A stretch of 64,000 nucleotides of DNA from Brevundimonas sp. NIBR10 (GCF_027912515.1 NZ_CP115464.1:1860001-1924000), one strand, 5' to 3'; counted from the stretch's first letter, positions 36,302 to 45,771 are shown. A program made the numbers and translations. The notes: generated by a model from the letters alone, not told the origin.

Positions 36302-37276
36302 CTAAAGCCCCGCCGCCCAGTCCGTCGCCCGCACCAGGCTGTCCACGATGCCCGGCTCGCTGGACGCGTGGCCTGCATCCGGCACGATATCCAGCTTCGC
36401 TTCAGGCCAGGCCTGGCTCAGGGCCCAGGCGCTGGCGATGGGGGTGACCACGTCGAACCGGCCTTGCGCGATCCAGCAGGGGATGTGGCGGATGCGGCCG
36501 ATGTTCTTGAGCAGCCAGCCTTCCTCCGGGAAGAAGCCGCCGTTGGTGAAATACCAGTTCTCGATCCGGGCGAAGGCCAGGGCGAAGTCGGGTTCGGCGA
36601 ACTTGTCGGGCCGAGCCGAAGGGCCCTCGACGCTGACGGTCTCGCCCTCCCAGCTGGACCAGGCGACGGCGCAGGCCTCGCGCTCGTCCTTGTCGGGGCC
36701 GATCAGCCGCCGATAGTAGGCGCCCATCAGGTCGTGGCGTTCATCCTCGGGGATCGGGGCGACGAACCGTTCCCAGGCGTCGGGGAAGATCATCGAGGCA
36801 CCGTCCTGATAGAACCAGTGCAGCTCCTTCTGGGTCAGCAGGAAGATGCCGCGCAGCAGCAGGGCCTCGACCCGCTCCGGGTGAGTGATCGCATAGGCCA
36901 GGGACAGGGTTGACCCCCACGAGCCGCCGAATACCGCCCATTTCTCGATGCCGCAGCGTTCACGCAGGGCCTCGATGTCCTCGATCAGGGTCCAGGTGGT
37001 GTTGTCCTCCAGCGAGGCGTTGGGCCGCGACTTGCCGCAGCCGCGCTGGTCGAACAGGACGATGCGGTATTTGGCCGGGTCGAAATAGCGCCGCATCCCC
37101 GGATTGACCGCCCCGCCGGGACCGCCGTGCAGGACGACCACAGGCCGCCCCTGGGGGTTGCCGCATTCCTCGTAATAGATCTCGTGCTCGGTCCCGGTCT
37201 GCATCCAGCCGGAGGCGAAGGGCTCGATCTCGGGATAGAGCTCGCGGCGCGGCGCGTCGGGCGTAGGAAAGGCCAT
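36302..37276 (-). CDS. pip: Proline iminopeptidase
   Basis: This 324-residue alpha/beta hydrolase removes N-terminal proline from peptides. The start region ELYPEIEPFASGWMQTGTEHEIYYEECGNP, the oxyanion motif VLHGGPGGAVNPGMRRYFDP, FDQRGCGKSRPNAS, and the nucleophile elbow GGSWGSTLSLAYA are all diagnostic. HIPCWIAQGRFDVVTP and DAGHASSEP supply the acid and histidine. ATG 37276 was chosen because the family N-terminus begins here; the open frame upstream lies over the DUF423 gene. Confidence 0.95.
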   Translation of the reverse strand: MAFPTPDAPRRELYPEIEPFASGWMQTGTEHEIYYEECGNPQGRPVVVLHGGPGGAVNPGMRRYFDPAKYRIVLFDQRGCGKSRPNASLEDNTTWTLIEDIEALRERCGIEKWAVFGGSWGSTLSLAYAITHPERVEALLLRGIFLLTQKELHWFYQDGASMIFPDAWERFVAPIPEDERHDLMGAYYRRLIGPDKDEREACAVAWSSWEGETVSVEGPSARPDKFAEPDFALAFARIENWYFTNGGFFPEEGWLLKNIGRIRHIPCWIAQGRFDVVTPIASAWALSQAWPEAKLDIVPDAGHASSEPGIVDSLVRATDWAAGL

Positions 37277-37299
37277 GGGCGGAGCGTCTCGACGATGGA

Positions 37300-37665
37300 T
37301 CAGGCGCGGGAGGGAGGATTCCGCAATGCGGCAAAGGCGAGCAAAAGCCAAGCCGCAATCATCAGAACCCCGCCGACGGGGGCGACGGCGCCGAACGACG
37401 GCTCCCGCCCGGTCAGGATCATCGCCACGCAGAAGACCAGCCCGCCCACGACCGCCAGCCAGCCGGCGATGTCGCTCAGGCGGCTGCGCAGGGGCCAGAC
37501 GGCACAGGCCAGGGCCAGCAGGGCGTGGACGATCTGATAATGGGCGCCGGTGGTCAGCAGGGTCTTGATCGCCGGTCCGGCCCCATGGGCACCGAACGCT
37601 CCGACCATGACGGCCATGGCCCCGTTCAGGGCGGCGAAGACGGCGAGGTTTCGGTTCAGGGTCAT
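37300..37665 (-). CDS. DUF423 family membrane protein
   Basis: This 121-residue protein has four membrane helices and the DUF423/YgdD pattern: AALNGAMAVMVGAFGAHG at the N-terminus, YQIVHALLALACA in the middle, and GREPSFGAVAPVGGVLMIAAWLLLA near the end. The function is unknown. ATG 37665 was preferred to 37683 because the family starts just before the first helix. It is followed by pip 23 bp downstream. Confidence 0.85.
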   Translation of the reverse strand: MTLNRNLAVFAALNGAMAVMVGAFGAHGAGPAIKTLLTTGAHYQIVHALLALACAVWPLRSRLSDIAGWLAVVGGLVFCVAMILTGREPSFGAVAPVGGVLMIAAWLLLAFAALRNPPSRA

Positions 37666-37713
37666 GATCGATCCGTAGCGCACCGGCGCGCCTTCGTCTG
37701 CTAGGGAGCGGCC

Positions 37714-38877
37714 ATGAAGTCTTCATGGCGCATGGCGCTGCAATACATCCTGGTGTTCGGGGCCAATGGGGTCAGCCTGCCCTTCATCGGGCTGTGGCTC
37801 AGGGCGCGGGGCCTGGACGGGGCCGAGATTGGTGTGTTGCTGGCCGCGCCGATGCTGGGGCGGATCGTGACCGGCCCGGCGATCGCCCTGTGGGCCGACG
37901 GGTTTGCGCACAGGCGGACGGCGATCGCGTTTCTGGCGGTGCTCGGCACGGCCGCCTATACCGCCATGCCCGTCGTGGACGGGTTCGTATGGTGGGCACC
38001 GCTGTGGTTCGTCGCGGCGACCTGCGCCGGGGCCCTGATGCCGCTCAGCGACGTGCTGACGATGCGGCTGGCGGCGCGCGAGGGATTTGCCTTCTCCGTG
38101 CCGCGGGGGTTCGGGTCGGCGGCCTTCGTCGCGGCCAATGTCCTTGTGGGCGCGCTGCTGGTCACCGGGTCGGTCGATCTGGTGATGGTCTGGCTGATCG
38201 CGGCCGGGGTGTTGCTGATCGTCTGGGCGCGGTTTGGATTGCCTGCGGAGCCGGTGCTGGAGGGTGGGCCGGCGGCGGGGCTGGAGCGGTTTCGGGGCCT
38301 GCATCGGCTGCTGACCGATCCGATCTTCATGGCCGCCATCGTCGCGGTCGGCTGCATTCAGGCCAGCCACGCCTTCTACTACGGATTTTCCGCCATCCTG
38401 TGGAAGGCGGCAGGCGTGCCCGAGAGCCTGACCGGCCTGCTGTGGGGGGCGTCGGTCGTGGTCGAAATCGCCTTCATGTGGTGGATCGATCCGTGGCGGC
38501 GACGGATGGGTATCGGGCCGCTGCTGATGCTGGGTCTGGGCGCGGCCGGGGGCGTCGTCCGCTGGGGCCTGTTCGCGCTGGAGCCGCCGCTGTGGAGCCT
38601 GTGGCCCTTGCAGGTGCTCCACACCTTCACCTTCGCCGCGACCTTCCTGGCCGGAGTACAATTGGTCGAACGGCTGAGCCCGCCCGACAGTCATACGGCG
38701 GCCCAGACCCTGAGTTCGATGCTGTCATCGGGCGTGCTGATCGGCCTGGCGACCCTGGCGTCCGGGCCGCTGTTCGACCGGTTCGGAGCAGGGGGGTATT
38801 GGGCCATGGCGGCGCTGGCGGCGGTCGGCGGGTTGGTGGCGTTGGGGTTGGGACGGTCCAGCCGGGTCCGAGGCTGA
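37714..38877 (+). CDS. MFS transporter, HcaT/LacY-like
   Basis: This 387-residue protein has about twelve hydrophobic segments. The N-terminal stretch VFGANGVSLPFIGLWLRARGLDGAEIGVLLAAPMLGRI resembles the MFS_1-like group that includes the phenylpropionate transporter HcaT. A GPAIALWADGFAHRR loop matches the MFS loop 2-3 signature. The substrate is unknown. It stands alone, divergent from DUF423. Confidence 0.85.
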   Translation: MKSSWRMALQYILVFGANGVSLPFIGLWLRARGLDGAEIGVLLAAPMLGRIVTGPAIALWADGFAHRRTAIAFLAVLGTAAYTAMPVVDGFVWWAPLWFVAATCAGALMPLSDVLTMRLAAREGFAFSVPRGFGSAAFVAANVLVGALLVTGSVDLVMVWLIAAGVLLIVWARFGLPAEPVLEGGPAAGLERFRGLHRLLTDPIFMAAIVAVGCIQASHAFYYGFSAILWKAAGVPESLTGLLWGASVVVEIAFMWWIDPWRRRMGIGPLLMLGLGAAGGVVRWGLFALEPPLWSLWPLQVLHTFTFAATFLAGVQLVERLSPPDSHTAAQTLSSMLSSGVLIGLATLASGPLFDRFGAGGYWAMAALAAVGGLVALGLGRSSRVRG

Positions 38878-38880
38878 TCT

Positions 38881-39549
38881 TCAGAGGATCGCCAGCAACA
38901 GCAGAACTAGAAGCAGGACCGCAAGCGCCCGGGCGGTTGCCCAGAGCGTAATGAGCGCCGCGCGTAGGTAGGACGTCGAGAGCTTGTTGCGAAACCAGAG
39001 CGTCTGAACGGCCAGAAACCAGGTCGCTCCCATCGCCATCACTGCGAGCCCAAGCGGGTTGGCAATGTCGGCGCGTCGCAGAATGATCCCGCCGATGGAA
39101 ACCACCATCACGCAGGGTGCCGCCAGATAGCACTGGGCGTAGAACGGTGCCCGCAGGGTCTCCCGGCTAAGCCTCTTGCCTTGCCGGTGGACAAGGCTGG
39201 CCGCTGCGATCAGGGGGATCAGGCTGAATATCAGGGACCGGAACAGGATCAGGTTCTGCTGAGACGCGGCCAGCGTCTTCATGGCGGTCGAGGTCGCCTC
39301 GAGGTCGGCCACATGAGCCTCGATGCCGATCAAATTCCACAGGACGATCGTCGCCAGAAGCACCAGTGGTGGGCTGAGCCCGTCGTCATAACGCTTCTCG
39401 TCGGTGTCGGACTGCTCCCGGTCCGAATAGTCCATCGTGGCCAGTGGGCGGCGGAGGATGCGCCACATCGTCAAGGGGTAAAAGATCAGCCAACTGGTGC
39501 CCTCGAATACGAACTCCTCGAAACTCCTCAGGATCTTGAGAAAGTCCAT
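38881..39549 (-). CDS. Membrane protein of unknown function
   Basis: This 222-residue product has hydrophobic segments near residues 20-36, 60-80, 100-120, 140-160, 165-185 and at the C-terminus (ALAVLLLVLLLLAIL). A polar insert of about 25 residues (MDYSDREQSDTDEKRYDDG) follows the first. The layout resembles YIP1-type membrane proteins, but I cannot support the family call. ATG 39549 has AAGGAGT 10 bases upstream. Base composition is somewhat less GC-biased than its neighbours. Confidence 0.65.
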   Translation of the reverse strand: MDFLKILRSFEEFVFEGTSWLIFYPLTMWRILRRPLATMDYSDREQSDTDEKRYDDGLSPPLVLLATIVLWNLIGIEAHVADLEATSTAMKTLAASQQNLILFRSLIFSLIPLIAAASLVHRQGKRLSRETLRAPFYAQCYLAAPCVMVVSIGGIILRRADIANPLGLAVMAMGATWFLAVQTLWFRNKLSTSYLRAALITLWATARALAVLLLVLLLLAIL

Positions 39550-39633
39550 CGGGACTCCTTGGACGACCGACCCCGACACCGTGACGGGCGCCGGTTGACT
39601 GTCAAGTCCGTCGGCGAGTGCGAGCCGGCCAAG

Positions 39634-39666
39634 AAAAAGGGCCGACCCCCTTTCGGAGACCGGCCC
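39634..39666 (-). terminator. Intrinsic terminator of aceA
   Basis: Read on the minus strand, GGGCCGGTCTCC-GAAA-GGGGGTCGGCCC forms a stem of about 12 bp, including G-T pairs, with a GAAA tetraloop. TTTTTCTT follows immediately. It lies 23 bp after the isocitrate lyase stop codon and is a clear Rho-independent terminator. Confidence 0.85.
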
Positions 39667-39689
39667 AAGGTTCAGGCTCGTAGGATAAA

Positions 39690-41291
39690 TCAGGCGGCTT
39701 CGCCGAACTGGTTCATCGTGTTGTGGGCACCGCCGGCCTTCAGGGCGGCTTCGCCGGCGAAATACTCCTTGTGGTCGTCGCCGATGTCGGAGCCGGACAT
39801 GTTCTGGTGCTTCACGCAGGCGATGCCCTGGCGAATCTCCTCGCGCTGGACCGCCTTGACGTAGCCCAGCATGCCCTGGCTGCCGAAATACTCGCGGGCC
39901 AGGTTGTCGGTGGACAGGGCGGCCGTGTGATAGGTCGGCAGGGTGATCAGATGGTGGAAGATGCCCGCCCGTTTCGCCCCGTCCGCCTGGAAGGTGCGGA
40001 TGCGTTCGTCGGCCTCGGCCCCTAGAGGCGTGGCGTCGTAATCGACGCTCATCAGTTTCGCCCGGTCATAGGCCGAGACGTCCTTGCCCTCGGCCGACCA
40101 GGCGTCGAACACCTGCTGACGGAAGTTGAGCGTCCAGTTGAACGAGGGCGAGTTGTTATAGACCAGCTTGGCGTCGGGGATGACGGCGCGGATGCGGTCC
40201 ATCATGCCGGCGATCTGCTCGACGTGAGGCTTTTCCGTCTCGATCCACAGCAGGTCGGCGCCGTTCTGCAAGGAGGTGATGCTATCCAGGACGCAGCGGT
40301 CTTCACCCGTTCCGGCGCGGAACTGGAACAGGTTTGAGGGCAGGCGCTTGGGCCGCAGCAGCTTGCCGTCGCGATTGATGATGACGTCGCCGTTGGACAG
40401 CTGATCGGCCGAGATTTCTTCGCAGTCCAGGAAGCTGTTGTACTGATCGCCCAGGTCGCCCGGCGTGTTGGACACGGCGATCTGCTTGGTCAGGCCGGCG
40501 CCCAGGCTGTCGGTGCGGGTGACGATGATGCCGTCCTCGACGCCCAGTTCCAGGAAGGCGTAGCGACAGGCGCGGACCTTGGCCAGGAAGTCCTCGTGCG
40601 GGACCGTAACCTTGCCGTCCTGGTGGCCGCACTGTTTCTCGTCGGAGACCTGGTTCTCGATCTGGAGGGCGCAGGCGCCCGCCTCGATCATCTTGCGCGC
40701 CAGCAGATACGTGGCCTCGGCATTGCCGAAGCCGGCGTCGATGTCGGCGATGATCGGGACGACGTGGGTCTGGTGGCCGTCGATCGCCTGCTGGGCCTTG
40801 GCGGCGGCGACCTCGTCACCGGCGGCGCGGGCGGCGTCCAGGTCGCGGAACAGCATGCCCAGCTCACGTGCATCGGCCTGACGCAGGAAGGTGTAGAGCT
40901 CCTCGATCAGGGCCGGGACCGAGGTCTTCTCGTGCATCGACTGGTCGGGCAGGGGGCCGAAATCCGAGCGCAGGGCGGCGATCATCCAGCCGGACAGATA
41001 CAGATAACGGCCCTTGGTCGTGCCGAAATGCTTCTTGATCGAGATCATCTTCTGCTGGCCGATGAAACCGTGCCAGCAGCCCAGCGACTGGGTGTATTGC
41101 GACGGATCGGCGTCATAGGCGGCCATGTCGGCGCGCATGATGCTGGCGGTATAGCGGGCGATGTCGAGGCCGGTCTGGAACCGGTTCTGCAGCCGCATGC
41201 GCGCCACGGCCTCGGCCGAGATGCCCGACCATGGGCCGGCCTTGGACTCGATCAGGGCGCCGACTTGGCGGATGTGATCCTGGTATGACAT
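39690..41291 (-). CDS. aceA: Isocitrate lyase
   Basis: This enzyme splits isocitrate into glyoxylate and succinate, the first step of the glyoxylate shunt used for growth on acetate or fatty acids. The product is 533 residues, the longer ICL subgroup. The catalytic cysteine C221 lies in EKQCGHQDGK, a variant of the usual KKCGH. PIIADIDAGFGNAEATY carries the Mg ligands, and VYNNSPSFNWTLNF is also conserved. ATG 41291 (MSYQDHIRQVGALIESKAG) was chosen; the open frame upstream lies over the divergent regulator. It ends at a strong terminator. Confidence 0.96.
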   Translation of the reverse strand: MSYQDHIRQVGALIESKAGPWSGISAEAVARMRLQNRFQTGLDIARYTASIMRADMAAYDADPSQYTQSLGCWHGFIGQQKMISIKKHFGTTKGRYLYLSGWMIAALRSDFGPLPDQSMHEKTSVPALIEELYTFLRQADARELGMLFRDLDAARAAGDEVAAAKAQQAIDGHQTHVVPIIADIDAGFGNAEATYLLARKMIEAGACALQIENQVSDEKQCGHQDGKVTVPHEDFLAKVRACRYAFLELGVEDGIIVTRTDSLGAGLTKQIAVSNTPGDLGDQYNSFLDCEEISADQLSNGDVIINRDGKLLRPKRLPSNLFQFRAGTGEDRCVLDSITSLQNGADLLWIETEKPHVEQIAGMMDRIRAVIPDAKLVYNNSPSFNWTLNFRQQVFDAWSAEGKDVSAYDRAKLMSVDYDATPLGAEADERIRTFQADGAKRAGIFHHLITLPTYHTAALSTDNLAREYFGSQGMLGYVKAVQREEIRQGIACVKHQNMSGSDIGDDHKEYFAGEAALKAGGAHNTMNQFGEAA

Positions 41292-41373
41292 CGAAATTTC
41301 CTGCGTCTGGAAGCGGGTGTTGAACGCCGGATAGGCCCCGATGCTGCGCCTGCGAAGGCGCTGCGAAGTCGAG

Positions 41374-41410
41374 TTGTCAAACTTTACAGAGATCTGGTGT
41401 AATGCTGTAA
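41374..41410 (+). promoter_or_regulatory. Promoter and operator of the aceA regulator
   Basis: TTGTCA (41374-41379) and TGTAAT (41398-41403) are 18 bp apart, matching a sigma-70 promoter reading toward the regulator gene. TTACAG (41384-41389) and CTGTAA (41405-41410) form a perfect inverted repeat around the -10 element. A regulator bound there would block this promoter and could also act on the divergent aceA. This is inference from sequence position. Confidence 0.5.
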
Positions 41411-41444
41411 GGATGGCGATGCTGCCGCCCGGAGACGCCTTGCG

Positions 41445-42842
41445 ATGATGACGCCCCGCCGCCTGTTCGTCGGTCCCAGCCTGCGCCGGATTCGGCGTGA
41501 CCTGGGCCTGACCCAGGCCGACATGGCGGCGGACCTGGAGGTATCGGCCTCCTACATCGCCTTGCTGGAGCGCAACCACCGGCCGCTTACGGCGGACATC
41601 CTGCTGCGGCTGGCCCAGACCTACAAGATCGACATGGCGGCGCTTGCCCGGTCGGACGGGTCGGAGATCACGGCGCGTCTGCACGGGGTGCTGAAGGATC
41701 CGATGTTCGCCGACATCGACCTGCCGCCGCTGGAGAACGCCGACCTGGCGACCAACTTCCCGGGCGTCACTGAGGCCCTGTTGAGGCTCTACACCGCCTA
41801 TCAGGAGGAGCATCTGGCGCTCGCGGACCGCGGGGTCGAGGCGCTGGACGGAGATGAGGGCGCACCCGACCCGGTGGGGGAGGCGCGGCGGTTCCTGGCG
41901 GCGCGGAGGAACAGTTTCCCGACCCTGGACGACGCGGCCGAACGGCTGGGCCAGACCCTGACGGACGAGGGTGGGCTGGCGAAGCATCTGCTCACCCGTC
42001 ACGGGCTGACGGTGCGCAGGCTCCCCACCGACGTCATGGTCGGGTCGGTGCGTCGGCTGGACCTGCACCGGAAGCAGCTGCTGCTCGACGACGCGCTCGA
42101 CGCCGCCAGCCGCACCTTCCAGATGGCGCAGCAGGTCGCCCACCTTGAGATGGCCGACGTCATGGACGCCGTCGTAGCCTCCGCGACCTTCGCCACCGAC
42201 AGCGGCGAACGGCTGACCCGGCGGGCCCTGGCCAGCTATGCGGCGGCGGCGATCGTCATGCCTTACGGCGCCTTCGCGCGGGCGGCGGAGGCGAAACGCT
42301 ATGACATCGAGGCCCTGGCGCGACAGTTCGGGACCAGTTTCGAGCAGACCGCGCACCGGCTGACGACCTTGCAGAAGCCGGGGTCGGAGCGCGTGCCCTT
42401 CTTCTTCATTCGGGTCGATCCGGCGGGCAATGTGTCCAAGCGGCTGGACGGGGCGGGATTTCCGTTCGCCCGGCACGGGGGCGGCTGCCCGCTGTGGTCG
42501 GTGCATTCGGCGTTCCGCACGCCGCGCGAGATCGTCACCCAGTGGCTGGAACTGCCCGACGGCCAGCGGTTCTTCTCCATCGCCCGGACGGTGACGGCGG
42601 GTGGCGGGGGTTTCGGCGCACCCCGCGTGGAGCGGGCCATCGCGCTCGGCTGTGCGGCCGAGCATGCGGGTCGGCTGGTCTATGCCGATGCGACGCCCCC
42701 TGCGCCGACCCCCATCGGCGTGACCTGTCGGCTGTGCCACCGCACCGAATGCACGGCACGATCGGCCCCGCCGATCGGCCGCCAGATCCTGGCCGACGAC
42801 ATCCGGCGGACCTCGGCCCCGTTCGGGTTCACCGATACCTGA
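41445..42842 (+). CDS. XRE-family regulator, RamB/short-chain acyl-CoA regulator type
   Basis: This 465-residue protein starts with a helix-turn-helix (LRRIRRDLGLTQADMAADLEVSASYIALLERNHRP). An IrrE/DUF955-like middle (VAHLEMADVMDAVV, then RRALASYAAAAIVMPYGAF) and a C-terminal Cys-containing domain (CPLWSVHSAF and TCRLCHRTECTAR) follow. This domain order matches RamB-type regulators, which control glyoxylate-cycle and propionate genes. Its position divergent from aceA supports that role. The likely effector is an acyl-CoA, inferred from the family. Confidence 0.88.
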   Translation: MMTPRRLFVGPSLRRIRRDLGLTQADMAADLEVSASYIALLERNHRPLTADILLRLAQTYKIDMAALARSDGSEITARLHGVLKDPMFADIDLPPLENADLATNFPGVTEALLRLYTAYQEEHLALADRGVEALDGDEGAPDPVGEARRFLAARRNSFPTLDDAAERLGQTLTDEGGLAKHLLTRHGLTVRRLPTDVMVGSVRRLDLHRKQLLLDDALDAASRTFQMAQQVAHLEMADVMDAVVASATFATDSGERLTRRALASYAAAAIVMPYGAFARAAEAKRYDIEALARQFGTSFEQTAHRLTTLQKPGSERVPFFFIRVDPAGNVSKRLDGAGFPFARHGGGCPLWSVHSAFRTPREIVTQWLELPDGQRFFSIARTVTAGGGGFGAPRVERAIALGCAAEHAGRLVYADATPPAPTPIGVTCRLCHRTECTARSAPPIGRQILADDIRRTSAPFGFTDT

Positions 42843-42850
42843 AAGGACGT

Positions 42851-42860
42851 TGACACCGGT
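42851..42860 (+). promoter_or_regulatory. Degenerate LacI-type operator in front of uxaC
   Basis: TGACACCGGT lies 27 bp before the uxaC start. It is identical to the first ten bases of the perfect palindrome at 50210-50223 upstream of the TonB-dependent receptor; the right arm is TCCC instead of GTCA. The shared sequence suggests a common regulator. Confidence 0.45.
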
Positions 42861-42886
42861 TCCCCCGTGCAGGATTCATCCCGGCG

Positions 42887-44302
42887 ATGACCCAGTCCCT
42901 TCGCCTTCATCCCGACCGCCTGTTCCCTGTCGATCCCGACACGCGCGGTGTGGCGCGGCGTCTGTATGCGCAGATCAGGGACCTGCCGATCATCAGCCCG
43001 CACGGGCACACGGACCCGTCGTGGTTTGCCGGCAATGAGAACTTCGCCAACCCGGCCGAGCTGCTGATCACGCCCGACCACTACGTCTTCCGCATGCTGC
43101 ATTCGCAGGGGATGGCGATGGAGGATCTGGGGGTTCCGCGTGCCGACGGCGGTCCGGTCGAGACCGATCCGAGGGCGATCTGGCGGCGGTTCGCATCGAA
43201 CTATCACCTGTTCCGGGGCACGCCGTCGCGGATGTGGCACGACTGGGTCTATGCCGAGGCCTTCGGCATCGACGTGCGGCTATCGGCCGAGACGGCGGAC
43301 CACTATTACGACGTCATCGACGCGGCCCTGAAGACCGAGGCGTTCAAGCCGCGCGCCCTGTTCGAGCGGTTCAACATCGAGGTGATCACGACGACGGAAT
43401 CGCCGATCGACACCCTGGAGCATCACAAGGCGATTGCGGCCTCGGGCTGGAAGGGGCGGGTCCTGACCGCCTATCGGCCCGATCCGGTGGTCGATCCCGA
43501 CTATGAGGGGTTCCGCGACAATCTGAAGGTCCTGGCCGACCAGACCGGCTTCGATACCCTGACCTGGGACGGATACCTGGACGCGCACCGGGCGCGGCGG
43601 GCGGTCTTCGCGTCGATGGGGGCGACCTCGACCGACCATGGCCACCCGACCGCCTTCACCGCGGACCTGTCGAAGGCGGATGCGCAAGCCCTGTTCGCCC
43701 GCGTCTCGACGGGCCCCGCGACGCCTGCCGACGCCGAACTGTTCCGGGGCCAGATGCTGACCGAGATGGCGGCCATGTCGGTTGAGGACGGGCTGGTGAT
43801 GCAGCTTCACCCCGGATCCTTCCGCAACCATTCGGCCACGGTGTTTGAGCGGTTCGGCCGGGACAAGGGCTGCGATATCCCCACCCAGACGGATTACGTC
43901 CGGGCGCTCAAGCCCCTGCTGGACCGGTTCGGCTCGGACACCCGCCTGACCCTGATCCTGTTCACGCTCGACGAGACGTCCTACAGCCGCGAACTGGCCC
44001 CGCTGGCCGGGCATTATCCGGCGCTGAAGCTGGGGCCCAGCTGGTGGTTCCACGACAGTCCCGAGGGGATGCGGCGGTTCCGCGAACAGACGACCGAGAC
44101 GGCGGGCTTCTACAACACCGTCGGCTTCAACGACGATACGCGGGCCTTCCTGTCGATCCCGGCGCGGCACGATGTGGCGCGGCGGATGGACTGCGGCTTC
44201 CTCGCCAAACTGGTGGTCGAACACCGGATGGAGGAGGACGAGGCGCATGAGCTGGCCCATGCCCTGACCTATGGGCTGGTCAAGGCGGCCTACAGGCTGT
44301 GA
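42887..44302 (+). CDS. uxaC: Glucuronate/galacturonate isomerase
   Basis: This 471-residue enzyme converts D-glucuronate to fructuronate or D-galacturonate to tagaturonate. UxaC landmarks are IISPHGHTDPSWFA near residue 36, LLITPDHYVFRMLHSQG, the WHDWVYAEAFGI block, ITTTESPIDTLEHHKAI, and KLGPSWWFHDSPEGM with YNTVGFNDDTRAF. It overlaps uxuB by four bases. The adjacent rhamnogalacturonan esterase and receptor indicate use of pectin-derived galacturonate. Confidence 0.96.
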   Translation: MTQSLRLHPDRLFPVDPDTRGVARRLYAQIRDLPIISPHGHTDPSWFAGNENFANPAELLITPDHYVFRMLHSQGMAMEDLGVPRADGGPVETDPRAIWRRFASNYHLFRGTPSRMWHDWVYAEAFGIDVRLSAETADHYYDVIDAALKTEAFKPRALFERFNIEVITTTESPIDTLEHHKAIAASGWKGRVLTAYRPDPVVDPDYEGFRDNLKVLADQTGFDTLTWDGYLDAHRARRAVFASMGATSTDHGHPTAFTADLSKADAQALFARVSTGPATPADAELFRGQMLTEMAAMSVEDGLVMQLHPGSFRNHSATVFERFGRDKGCDIPTQTDYVRALKPLLDRFGSDTRLTLILFTLDETSYSRELAPLAGHYPALKLGPSWWFHDSPEGMRRFREQTTETAGFYNTVGFNDDTRAFLSIPARHDVARRMDCGFLAKLVVEHRMEEDEAHELAHALTYGLVKAAYRL

Positions 44303-45771
44303 GCCGGCTGTCGGACGCTTCGCTGTCGCGCCTGCCGGCCGAGGTCGCCCGGCCCGGCTACGACCGGGCGGCGGTCAGGACCGGCGTGGTCCACCTGGGC
44401 ATCGGGGCCTTCCACCGGGCGCACCAGGCGGTGGTGTTCGACGATGCCCTGGCGTCAGGCGACCTGCGCTGGGGGGTGCTGGGCGCGTCGCTGAGGTCGC
44501 CCTCGGTGGCCGAACAGCTGAACCCGCAGGACGGCCTCTATACCCTGGTGGTGCGCGACGGGGCCGAGGAGCGGCTGAGGATCATCGGGGCCGGCAAGGA
44601 GGTCATGGTGGGGCCGCAGGACCCGGCGGCGCTGGTGGCCGCCATGGCCGATGCGGACGTCCACATCGTCACCCTGACGGTGACCGAGAAGGGCTATCGC
44701 CTCGACCCGGCGACGGGCGACCTGATGCTGGACGACCCCGAGGTCGCGGCCGATCTGATCGACATCTCCAGGCCGATCACGGCACCCGGCTTCATCGTTG
44801 CGGCCCTGAAGGCGAGGAAGGCTGCGGGGCTCAAACCCTTCACGGTCATCTCTTGCGACAACCTTCCCCACAACGGCAAGCGGATCCGCGCCGGGGTGCT
44901 GGAGATGGCCCGGCGCATCGATCTGGACCTGGCCGACTGGATCGCGGCCGAGGGGGCCTTCCCCCAGACTATGATCGACCGGATCGTGCCCGCGACCATC
45001 CCCGACGACATCGACCGGCTGGAAGCGCGGCTCAGATTCCGCGACGAGGGCATGGTCAAGGCCGAGCCCTTCACCCAGTGGGTGGTGCAGGATTGGTTCG
45101 CGGGAGAACGTCCGGACTTCATCGCGTTCGGGGTCCAGCTGACCGAGGCCGTCGAGCCTTGGGAGGACGCCAAGCTGCGCCTGCTCAATGGCGCCCATTC
45201 GGCGGTATCCTATCTGGGCGCCCTGTCCGGCCACGCCCATGTGCATGAGGCCGTGGCCCAGCCGGCCCTGCGCGCCGTGGTGCTGCGCCTGTGGGACGAG
45301 GCCCAGACGACGCTGAACCCGCCGCCGGGGCTCGACCTCGCCGCCTATCGCACGGCCCTGATGGCCCGGTTCGACAACGCCGCCCTGATGCACCGGACCT
45401 ATCAGATCGCCATGGACGGCTCCCAGAAGCTGCCGCAGCGCCTGCTGCACACCATCGAGGCCCGGCTGGCGGCCGATCAGTCCATCGACGCCCTCGCGCT
45501 CGGCGTCGCCGCCTGGATGCGCTGGCAGGACGGGGTGGACGAGGCGGGCAACCCCTATGTCGTTCAGGACCCGCTGGCGGCCGAGACGGCGCGATTGCTG
45601 GTTGGGGCGGATACGGATGAGGCGCGGGTCGACGCGCTGCTGAGCCTGTCGGCCGTGTTCTCGGCTGCGCTTGTGGCCGATAAGCGATTCAGGTCGGCGG
45701 TGACGGCGGCCTACAGCGGATTGCGGCGGGACGGAGCCCTGGGCACCGCGGCAAGGTTCCTGACCGCCTAA
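44299..45771 (+). CDS. uxuB: Mannitol dehydrogenase family protein, fructuronate/tagaturonate reductase
   Basis: This 490-residue polyol dehydrogenase reduces the product of UxaC with NADH. It shows VVHLGIGAFHRAHQAVVFDD, LTVTEKGY, CDNLPHNGKR, FPQTMIDRIVPAT and the catalytic-lysine region AKLRLLNGAHSAVSYLGAL, all typical of UxuB/MtlD-type enzymes. The context with uxaC points to a uronate pathway. Sequence alone does not separate fructuronate from tagaturonate reductase. It starts at GTG inside the uxaC stop (GTGA). Confidence 0.9.
   Translation: MSRLSDASLSRLPAEVARPGYDRAAVRTGVVHLGIGAFHRAHQAVVFDDALASGDLRWGVLGASLRSPSVAEQLNPQDGLYTLVVRDGAEERLRIIGAGKEVMVGPQDPAALVAAMADADVHIVTLTVTEKGYRLDPATGDLMLDDPEVAADLIDISRPITAPGFIVAALKARKAAGLKPFTVISCDNLPHNGKRIRAGVLEMARRIDLDLADWIAAEGAFPQTMIDRIVPATIPDDIDRLEARLRFRDEGMVKAEPFTQWVVQDWFAGERPDFIAFGVQLTEAVEPWEDAKLRLLNGAHSAVSYLGALSGHAHVHEAVAQPALRAVVLRLWDEAQTTLNPPPGLDLAAYRTALMARFDNAALMHRTYQIAMDGSQKLPQRLLHTIEARLAADQSIDALALGVAAWMRWQDGVDEAGNPYVVQDPLAAETARLLVGADTDEARVDALLSLSAVFSAALVADKRFRSAVTAAYSGLRRDGALGTAARFLTA

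Noticed and set aside
37725..38951. 408-residue overlapping frame across the MFS transporter gene
   Set aside because: Gly/Arg-rich frame-shifted shadow of the same strand; the MFS frame has a coherent twelve-helix pattern.
41292..42740. Upstream extension of the aceA frame by about 480 codons
   Set aside because: It lies antisense over the XRE regulator; the isocitrate lyase N-terminus is at 41291.
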